From contig CAMBXJ010000074.1 in NCBI GenBank assembly GCA_945871455.1, positions 1-11,823 on the forward strand: a DNA stretch of 11,823 nt, read 5' to 3'. Both the position numbers and the translations under genes were made by a program. The notes below the pieces were generated by a model. That model saw only the letters and a program-made list of their open reading frames with translations, was not told the origin of the DNA and ran no database searches. Numbering within the stretch: position 1 is the first letter of the stretch; each line of letters starts with the position of its first letter. This stretch comes from Asaia bogorensis. Its GTDB lineage: Bacteria; Pseudomonadota; Alphaproteobacteria; Acetobacterales; Acetobacteraceae. Positions 6,858 to 11,823 of this stretch are shown here, one piece after another.

Positions 6858-7280
6858 ATGGCACTGAAAGCATCCGCCCTGAAGGTTGGCGACACCCATA
6901 GCGAGCGCGTGGTCGAGAATCTGTCCCGCACTCAGATCGTGCAGTACGCGGGCGTATCGGGCGACTACAACCCGCTGCACACGGACGATGTCTACACACG
7001 GGAAGCCGCTGGGTACAAGAGCGTGTTCGCGCACGGCATGCTGACCATGGGCCTGACCAGCAAGATGCTGACGAACTATGTCGGCGACGGTCGCCTGACC
7101 AAGTTCGGCGTTCGGTTCACCAACCAGGTGTGGCCGGGCGACACGCTGGACTCGACCGCGACGGTCGAGGCAATCCGCGACGAGAACGGTCAGAAGCTGG
7201 TCGATCTGAAGCTGTCCACCGTGAACCAGGATGGCAAGGAAGTGGTCAGCGGGTCCGCCACCGCGCGCATCGACGGATAA
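6858..7280 (+). CDS. MaoC-like (R)-enoyl-CoA hydratase catalytic subunit
   Basis: 140 residues, a compact MaoC dehydratase domain. The hydratase-2 signature is intact: GVSGDYNPLHTDD (32-44) supplies the catalytic Asp36/His41 dyad, followed by FAHGMLTMGL (57-66). Such enzymes add water to 2-enoyl-CoA to give (R)-3-hydroxyacyl-CoA. The ATG at 6858 has GGAGG (6846-6850) 7 nt upstream, overlapping the region right after the previous stop, so the two subunits are cotranslated neighbours. The separate N- and C-type subunits resemble the heteromeric hydratases known from HadAB and ChsH1/ChsH2 type systems. Convergence with a CoA-transferase and an HMG-CoA-lyase-like gene suggests a shared acyl-CoA pathway. 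A strong hairpin follows the stop. Confidence 0.9.
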   Translation: MALKASALKVGDTHSERVVENLSRTQIVQYAGVSGDYNPLHTDDVYTREAAGYKSVFAHGMLTMGLTSKMLTNYVGDGRLTKFGVRFTNQVWPGDTLDSTATVEAIRDENGQKLVDLKLSTVNQDGKEVVSGSATARIDG

Positions 7281-7297
7281 CCACCCGTCCATCACCG

Positions 7298-7337
7298 GGG
7301 GAGTCGGTCGGCCCGCGAACGGACCGACCGGTTCCCC
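7298..7337 (+). terminator. Strong hairpin downstream of the MaoC operon
   Basis: Arms GGGGAGTCGGTCGG (7298-7311) and CCGACCGGTTCCCC (7324-7337) pair over 14 positions (two G-U pairs on the + strand) around a 12-nt loop, 17 nt after the hydratase stop. A short T-rich run, CTTTTC, follows after a few bases, so it may be an imperfect intrinsic terminator. Its right arm ends on the last base of the stop codon of the minus-strand small ORF, so it could serve as a 3' structure for both strands. Confidence 0.55.
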
Positions 7338-7417
7338 TACCGCTTTTCGATGTTGATCTTGACTTTAAGGTCAAGAATCACCACGATCAGCAGCAGGATG
7401 AGGAGATGAGTGAGCAT
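7337..7417 (-). CDS. Small hydrophobic membrane peptide, 26 aa, unannotated
   Basis: An ATG at 7415-7417 is preceded by GGGAGG 6 nt upstream (7424-7429), one of the best ribosome-binding sites in the window. The product begins MLTHLLILLLIVVILD and ends KVKINIEKR, with TAG at 7337-7339. A block of 11 hydrophobic residues (LLILLLIVVIL, 5-15), enough for a short membrane segment, is followed by a charged tail, as in small single-pass membrane proteins and type I toxin-like peptides. I recognise no family. It sits alone between convergent operons; no promoter of its own is clear, so it may be transcribed by read-through from the CoA-transferase gene or alone. A hairpin precedes its ribosome-binding site and another abuts its stop. 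It is short enough that chance cannot be ruled out. Confidence 0.55.
   Translation of the reverse strand: MLTHLLILLLIVVILDLKVKINIEKR
7358..7375. repeat. 18-bp near-palindrome inside the small ORF
   Basis: CTTGAC-TTTAAG-GTCAAG has perfect 6-bp outer arms (7358-7363 and 7370-7375) and a nearly symmetric centre. It encodes the start of the charged tail of the 26-aa peptide. The + strand also holds TTGACT (7359-7364), a good -35 hexamer. It may be a protein site, an RNA hairpin, or chance. Confidence 0.3.
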
Positions 7418-7436
7418 CTCTGACCTCCCAGTGGTT

Positions 7437-7465
7437 AGCCGGCGGGCCTATTCCCGCCGGCTTTT
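7437..7465 (+). terminator. Intrinsic terminator on the + strand, upstream of the small ORF
   Basis: Perfect 10-bp arms AGCCGGCGGG (7437-7446) and CCCGCCGGCT (7453-7462) enclose a 6-nt loop and run into a short TTTT tract (7462-7465): the classic intrinsic terminator for rightward transcription. In the leftward direction there is no T-run after the stem, so it would act instead as a structured leader element about 7 nt before the small ORF's GGGAGG. Confidence 0.75.
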
Positions 7466-7521
7466 CCATTTTCGGGCCAAGAGATGAACGAAGCCTTGAG
7501 ATTTCTCGTTCGCAGCGGCCG

Positions 7522-8733
7522 CTACGACGCCGACACAATGACTTTGCGTTCGACCAGGGACGCGATTTCCGCCACCGCAAAACCTGCCTCCCCCAGAATT
7601 TCCGCGTTGTGTTCGCCGATGCGTGGCGGCTGGCGCGTCACTTTCGGCCGTTCGCGTTCTGGTCCGAATTCAACCGGCAGCGCCGGCAACCCGACCCATT
7701 TGCCGCCTTCACCGCCGCCGAACCGGGATACGAACACATCCACCAACCCGCCGGTCGCCAACAGATGCGGGTCCTCGAACAGATCGCCCGGCTGTCCGAC
7801 CGGCGCCCAGGAGATGTTGCAGCGCTCGCAGCGTTGCTCCACGTCTTTCTGCGGGAACCTTCCGATGACGTCCTGCAGCGCCGGGATCAGCCAGCCCCGT
7901 TCGGCCAACCGGGTCACATTGGTTGCCATCCGAGGATCGGCGGCCAGTTCCTGCAAGCCGAACTCCTCGACGAACCGGGTCCATTGCTGATCCGACGTGA
8001 CGCCGATGAACAATTGTCCGCCACCGGCGGTGTCGAACACGTCATAGACCGCCCAGGCCCCTCGTCTGGCCGGCATCGGGCGCGCCTCCAGACCCGTGGC
8101 GGCCATGCCGGCCATATGGGTGCTCATGAGGAAGACCGAGCTTTCGAACAGCGAGCTTGCCACCCGTTGCCCCTTGCCGGTTACGTCGCGTTCCCGCAAC
8201 GCGCCCTGCACGGCGATAACCCCGAACATGGCACCCATGATATCGATCACGGATGCGCCCGCGCGCAGGGGGCGGCCGGGCGGTCCGGTCATCCAGGCGA
8301 GGCCGGACTGGAATTGCACGACCTCGTCCAGCGCCGGCCGGTGTTCATAGGGACCGGCGAGGTAGCCCTTCAATGCCAGGTAGATCAGCCGGTCGTTCAG
8401 TGGCTGAAAATGCTCCCAGCCGCAGTTCAACCGCTCCATCGTGCCGGGACCGAAATTCTCCAGCACGACATCGGCGGTCGGGACCAGGCGGTGCATCACC
8501 GCCTGCCCTTCCGTCGATTTCAGATCGATCGCAAGACTGCGCTTGTTGCGGTTGAAACCAGCGAAGAAGCCGGCGCCGAACCCGCCCAGCCGTCGGGTCC
8601 GATCGCCATCCGGTGCGGGTTCCACCTTGATGACATCGGCACCCAGTTCCGCGAACAACAGGCCCGCTGTCGGCCCCATGACGGTGTGGGAGAACTCAAG
8701 AACCCGGAGACCGGCAAGAGGCCGAGCGGACAT
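7522..8733 (-). CDS. Class III (CaiB/BaiF family) acyl-CoA transferase
   Basis: 403 residues, full length for family III CoA-transferases, which move CoA between carboxylic acids through an aspartyl-CoA thioester in the cytoplasm. Family features are visible: PLAGLRVLEFSHTVMGPTAG (5-24), LGADVIKVEP (30-39), FFAGFNRNKRSLAIDL (56-71), DVVLENFGPGTMERL (88-102) and GASVIDIMGAMFG (159-171), where D164 fits the catalytic Asp. The C-terminal region has the usual GEHNAEIL end motif. The ATG at 8731-8733 overlaps the lyase stop by one base (TGATG), indicating translational coupling. The donor and acceptor acids cannot be told from sequence; partnership with the lyase and MaoC pair suggests it activates the acid feeding that pathway. 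Confidence 0.92.
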   Translation of the reverse strand: MSARPLAGLRVLEFSHTVMGPTAGLLFAELGADVIKVEPAPDGDRTRRLGGFGAGFFAGFNRNKRSLAIDLKSTEGQAVMHRLVPTADVVLENFGPGTMERLNCGWEHFQPLNDRLIYLALKGYLAGPYEHRPALDEVVQFQSGLAWMTGPPGRPLRAGASVIDIMGAMFGVIAVQGALRERDVTGKGQRVASSLFESSVFLMSTHMAGMAATGLEARPMPARRGAWAVYDVFDTAGGGQLFIGVTSDQQWTRFVEEFGLQELAADPRMATNVTRLAERGWLIPALQDVIGRFPQKDVEQRCERCNISWAPVGQPGDLFEDPHLLATGGLVDVFVSRFGGGEGGKWVGLPALPVEFGPERERPKVTRQPPRIGEHNAEILGEAGFAVAEIASLVERKVIVSAS

Positions 8734-9695
8734 CAGTGAGAGGCCTTGCGTCGGAAGGCGTCGAGGCTGCCGGCGTGGATCAGTTCGCTTGGCAATTGAT
8801 GTCCGACGATATCTTCCGCCATCCGACCGACCTCGATCAGCGCATCCAGATCAACGCCGGTTTCGATGCCCATCTCCTCACAGAGCAGCACCAGTTCTTC
8901 GGTGCAGATATTGCCGGCCGCCTTGGGCTGGCCGGCGAAGGGGCAACCGCCCAGACCGCCAACGGTGGAGTCGAACTGGGCGACGCCCATCTTCAGCGCG
9001 GCGTGGGCATTGGCGACGGCGAGGCCGCGCGTGTCGTGCAGATGCAGGCTGATCTTCATGTCCGGCCAGCGGCTGCGAACCGCGCCCAGCACCTGCTCCA
9101 TGCGGTGCGGCGCGGCCCAGCCCATGGTGTCGGCCAAAGAGAAATAGGTGATTTCGGCGCCGGTTTCCTCGGCGATCCGCATGCCGTCTTCCAGGGTGCT
9201 GATGACCCGGGCCGGGGAGATGTCGCCCTGGTAGTTGCAGCCGAATGCCGCCATGACGCCGACGCGATTGACCGGAATGCCGCGGGCGACATGCAGCGCG
9301 GACTGGCGCTTCATTGCTTCGACATTCTCCGCATGGGTGCGATTGAGGTTCTTCTTGGTGAACCCTTCGGACGCGGTCAGGGAGATGGAGCCGGTCAGGG
9401 TCAGCTTGTCCTGATACTTCTGCGCGCGATCCAGTCCGTTGCCGTTGAAATACAGGCCCGTGTAGTGGATGCCAGGCTTGGCGGTGAAGCTTTCCACCAC
9501 CGCTTCCGCATCGGCCCAGCCGGGCACGAGGCGCGGATTAACGAAGGAGCAGGCCTGGATGTGGTGCAGGCCGGTCTCGGCCAGGGCTTCGATCAGCTTG
9601 ACCTTGTCGGCGGTGCTGATCGGGCCGGGCTCGATCTGGAAGCCCTCGCGCGGGCCTTCTTCGTGGATATCGACGTGTTTGGGAAGATCGGACAT
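8733..9695 (-). CDS. HMG-CoA-lyase-like enzyme with altered active-site residues
   Basis: 320 residues of the DRE-TIM metallolyase superfamily, HMG-CoA lyase branch. These enzymes cleave 3-hydroxy-3-methylglutaryl-CoA or analogues to acetyl-CoA and a keto product. Preserved features are EEGPREGFQIE (12-22) with the catalytic Arg16, LADTMGWAAP (187-196), LHLHD (217-221) with the two metal His (H218, H220), GGLGGCPFAG (246-255) with the catalytic loop Cys251, and GN (261-262). Against human HMG-CoA lyase, Asp42 is Glu17 and Glu72 is Gln47 (IQACSFV for IEATSFV). The ATG at 9695 has GGAGG (9703-9707) 7 nt upstream and a good promoter beyond. First gene of a coupled pair with the CoA-transferase. 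The substrate may differ from HMG-CoA. Confidence 0.88.
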   Translation of the reverse strand: MSDLPKHVDIHEEGPREGFQIEPGPISTADKVKLIEALAETGLHHIQACSFVNPRLVPGWADAEAVVESFTAKPGIHYTGLYFNGNGLDRAQKYQDKLTLTGSISLTASEGFTKKNLNRTHAENVEAMKRQSALHVARGIPVNRVGVMAAFGCNYQGDISPARVISTLEDGMRIAEETGAEITYFSLADTMGWAAPHRMEQVLGAVRSRWPDMKISLHLHDTRGLAVANAHAALKMGVAQFDSTVGGLGGCPFAGQPKAAGNICTEELVLLCEEMGIETGVDLDALIEVGRMAEDIVGHQLPSELIHAGSLDAFRRKASH

Positions 9696-9731
9696 CGGCG
9701 TGCCTCCATGTGGTTGTGGTGAGTTGCCCGA

Positions 9732-9760
9732 AGCCTAGCACCGGGGGAAAGCGGTGTCAT
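9732..9760 (-). promoter_or_regulatory. Sigma70-like promoter of the lyase/CoA-transferase operon
   Basis: On the minus strand, ATGACA (9755-9760) is 5/6 to the -35 consensus and lies exactly 17 bp from TAGGCT (9732-9737) as -10. A start near 9725 would give a leader of about 30 nt to the lyase ATG. The -10 context GCTAGGCT matches the MaoC operon promoter. Confidence 0.6.
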
Positions 9761-9778
9761 GGTTCGGGATCGGGAAGG

Positions 9779-10945
9779 CTACCTGGCCTCCGAGCGCTGG
9801 TAGGCTTTCCAGTCGTCCGTGACGCGATTGGTGGCCTGAACGCTCGCCACCCGCAACCAATCCGGGTCCGCCGCCTGACGGGTTGCGAAATCGTCCCTGA
9901 CCGCGGCGCCTACATCGCCGGTGCCCAGATGGATGGCGGCGAGTTCCCGCCCCATCGCCGCGAGCATCCGTGGATCGAGCAGGATCTCGGCCTCGACCGT
10001 CTGCCGCTCCAGCGGTTCGTCCTCGTTGGAGGATTGCGGATCCGCGGCCTCGATCTTGCGATTGTTGGGCGACAGGCGGCGGACAGAGACGCCATTGTTT
10101 ACGCGGAACCAGGGATCGGGCGAGCGGTAGCGGCCCGTCGCGATCTCCATACAGCGGATCGGCCGGCCCTGGCCGTCTTGCCCGCGGCCCCAGGCGGACG
10201 GGGCGATTGCCTTGGCTTCGCGGACCACCCACCCTCCTCGCCAGGCGGAACGGGCCGCCCATCGGGGCCGGCCCAGACTGCCCACGCCGGCACTCCGGGG
10301 CCACAGATCGGGTTCGGCCGCATCATCGGGCAGCGCCGCGAACAATATCCGCTGGAAGCGCGGCGCGATGCGGGACGGCTCCGCGGCCAGATCGTTCAGA
10401 TCGCTCTGGATATCGTGCCAGAACTTGCGTCGCTCGCATTCCGGAACGACGGTCTTCTTGCGCAGCCATCGGTGGATTTTGGCACATTCGTCATGACTGC
10501 CGTCCAGGATGAACGGCCGCGGATTTTTCAGGCCCTTGCGGTAGCCTTCAAGGATTGGCGCGGCGATGGCGTCGTCATCGCCATGTTTGCCCCGCGCGAG
10601 CAAAGCGCTGGTTGCCAGCCGCACAAGGTCCAGCGTGTATGGCATGATGGCGGCCTCATCATAATCGTTGACTCCCCAGACCAGGCGTCCTTCCCGGTCA
10701 CGCCAGGTGCCGAAATTCTCCAGATGAATGTCGCCAACGGCCAGAACGTCCGGCGCGTCGGCCACCTTGCCGACCGTGGCGGCGATCGTATCGGCCCATC
10801 GCCAATAGGTTGCGCGGAGGAACTGGAATGCCGTCCCCTTGCGCATCTTCTTGCGCTTCTTTTTCAGATCGGCTGATACCACTTCACCGGCCAGCGCCTG
10901 GCAGAGCCATTGTTCGTACTTCTCGGTTGCGTCAACGATATTCAT
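9779..10945 (-). CDS. DUF2252 family protein, kinase-like motifs
   Basis: 388 residues of the DUF2252 (COG4320) family, whose function is not established to my knowledge. The N-terminus MNIVDATEKYEQWL and the basic KKKRKKMRKGTAFQFLRAT (28-46) are family-like. LAVGDIHLENFG (68-79) and GVNDYDEA (91-98) look like the catalytic loop and metal-binding motif of aminoglycoside-phosphotransferase-like kinases; GVGSLG (220-225) and the Lys of VREAKA (241-246) look like a Gly-rich loop and ATP-binding Lys, here placed after the catalytic loop. The ATG at 10945 matches the family's start; another in-frame ATG lies at 10960, and GGAGG (10976-10980) is nearer to that one. It follows the LLM oxidoreductase by 41 nt on the same strand, so cotranscription is likely. 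Its frame remains open upstream to 11785, but that part is an out-of-frame shadow of the neighbour. Confidence 0.8.
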   Translation of the reverse strand: MNIVDATEKYEQWLCQALAGEVVSADLKKKRKKMRKGTAFQFLRATYWRWADTIAATVGKVADAPDVLAVGDIHLENFGTWRDREGRLVWGVNDYDEAAIMPYTLDLVRLATSALLARGKHGDDDAIAAPILEGYRKGLKNPRPFILDGSHDECAKIHRWLRKKTVVPECERRKFWHDIQSDLNDLAAEPSRIAPRFQRILFAALPDDAAEPDLWPRSAGVGSLGRPRWAARSAWRGGWVVREAKAIAPSAWGRGQDGQGRPIRCMEIATGRYRSPDPWFRVNNGVSVRRLSPNNRKIEAADPQSSNEDEPLERQTVEAEILLDPRMLAAMGRELAAIHLGTGDVGAAVRDDFATRQAADPDWLRVASVQATNRVTDDWKAYQRSEAR

Positions 10946-10986
10946 GACAGCTCGACCCATGCCGGTTTGGCGATGCCTCCGTCCGG

Positions 10987-11823
10987 CTATTTCAGCCCGA
11001 CGATCTCCGCCACCGCTTCCAGTTGTTCCACATGGCGGGACACCGGGTTCAGCATCAGGTGGTTTGCGCCCATGGCGATCAGTTCTTCCAGGCGTTCGCG
11101 GACCTGTTCCGGCGTGCCGTGGATGCCGGATGCGTCGGTGCCAGGCGGGTTGTGGTAGACGTCGGTGAACCAGCGGTTCAGTTCCGCACGGGCGATGGCG
11201 GGGTTGTCGTCCACCGCCATGAAGATGCGTTTGGAGATCGGGAACGCCTCGGGATCGCGCCCGGCGTCTTGCAGGGCTTGTTTCAGGATCGGCACGGAGC
11301 GGCCGAATTCCGCGATGCTGGACCCGCCGGAGCCCATCCAACCATCCGCAAGCCTGGCGGTTCGGCGGATAGCGTCGGGATGGCCGACCCCCATCCACAG
11401 CGGCAGATGCGGCTTCTGGATCGGTTTGGGCGACATGGTGGCGTTGTCGAGGTTGTAGAACTTGCCATGGTAGGTGGTCTTTTCCTGGGTCCACAGCGCC
11501 TTGATCAGTTCCACTTCCTCCCGGAAGCGGCGGACCCGACCCGCGACGGGAATTTCGAACTCCCGATAATGATGTTCCCGCCCCAGGCCAACGCCAAGTA
11601 TGGCCCGTCCGTTGCTGACATAGTCCAATGTCGCCCATTGATGCGCCACCATCAGCGGGCTGTGAATCGGCAAGACGACCACCGACGCGCCCAGCCCGAT
11701 ACGGCTGGTCACGGCGGCGGCGTAGGTCAGCACGACGACAGGATCGAAGCAGGTGACGTGGTCCATGGTGTTTTCCGTCACCCACAGATCGCGAAAGCCG
11801 AGTGCCTCCGCGCGTTGGGCAAC
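10987..11823 (-). CDS. LLM-class flavin-dependent oxidoreductase (N-terminus outside window)
   Basis: 278 residues are visible and the frame continues past the right edge, so the start is missing. It is a bacterial-luciferase-like TIM-barrel oxidoreductase using F420 or FMN. Visible family features are AEALGFRDLWVTEN near the right edge, DPVVVLTYAAAVTSRIGLG, the loop SNGRAILGVGLG, ALWTQEKTTYHGKFYNL and PKPIQKPHLPLWMGVG, then RLADGW. It ends with TAG at 10987-10989. An internal GTG at 11781 opens a shorter frame, but family sequence continues upstream of it, so it is not the start. DUF2252 follows 41 nt downstream. Which cofactor it uses and its substrate cannot be decided from sequence. Confidence 0.9.
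   Translation of the reverse strand, partial: VAQRAEALGFRDLWVTENTMDHVTCFDPVVVLTYAAAVTSRIGLGASVVVLPIHSPLMVAHQWATLDYVSNGRAILGVGLGREHHYREFEIPVAGRVRRFREEVELIKALWTQEKTTYHGKFYNLDNATMSPKPIQKPHLPLWMGVGHPDAIRRTARLADGWMGSGGSSIAEFGRSVPILKQALQDAGRDPEAFPISKRIFMAVDDNPAIARAELNRWFTDVYHNPPGTDASGIHGTPEQVRERLEELIAMGANHLMLNPVSRHVEQLEAVAEIVGLK

Noticed and set aside
7609..9722. Two long + strand open frames opposite the CoA-transferase and lyase
   Set aside because: No recognisable domains; both are antisense shadows of genes with intact catalytic motifs.
10961..11785. Upstream extension of the DUF2252 frame into an apparent 668-residue fusion
   Set aside because: This part overlaps the LLM oxidoreductase in another frame and is low-complexity Arg/Gly/Pro; the family start is at 10945.

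Overview
The window is a GC-rich stretch with G/C-ending codons and Shine-Dalgarno sites. The gene families (class III CoA-transferases, split MaoC hydratases, LLM-class flavin oxidoreductases, DUF2252) would fit an environmental alphaproteobacterium, perhaps Rhodospirillales or Acetobacteraceae. No rRNA, tRNA or phylogenetic marker is present, so this is inference. There is no CRISPR array and no intact mobile element. The only mobile trace is a transposase C-terminus running off the left edge, next to a visibly less GC-rich gene-free strip (143-410).

Layout. 2-142 (+): transposase tail. 411-3203 (-): a two-gene unit of a DHA2-type MFS exporter followed by a PHBH-type FAD monooxygenase. 3204-3609: gene-free, with a 14-bp palindrome and three small hairpins. 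3610-4536 (-): a SAM-methyltransferase-like protein with two C-terminal 'HY...G...R' repeats of a kind found in surface-glycan enzymes. 4746-5342 (+): a histidine-phosphatase-superfamily protein with THP in place of RHG. 5439-6257 (-): a PPP-type metallophosphoesterase with altered signature residues.

6363-9695 looks like one catabolic module built as two convergent operons. On the + strand lie the two subunits of a split MaoC (hot-dog) enoyl-CoA hydratase. On the - strand lie an HMG-CoA-lyase-like enzyme and a class III CoA-transferase whose start overlaps the lyase stop (TGATG). The enzymes would attach CoA to an acid, hydrate an enoyl-CoA and cleave the resulting 3-hydroxyacyl-CoA. The lyase keeps the catalytic Cys and metal His residues but carries Gln and Glu where human HMG-CoA lyase has Glu72 and Asp42, so its substrate is uncertain. 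Both operons are preceded by a promoter-like element containing GCTAGGCT.

Between the converging operons is an unannotated 26-codon ORF (7337-7417, -) with a strong ribosome-binding site. It encodes a hydrophobic segment followed by a short charged tail. A textbook +-strand terminator lies just upstream of its ribosome-binding site and a second strong hairpin abuts its stop codon. It could be a small membrane protein, or possibly a toxin-like peptide with an antisense RNA. It is the best candidate here for something undescribed.

9779-11823 (-): a DUF2252 protein with kinase-like motifs in permuted order, downstream of an LLM-class flavin oxidoreductase whose N-terminus lies outside the window.
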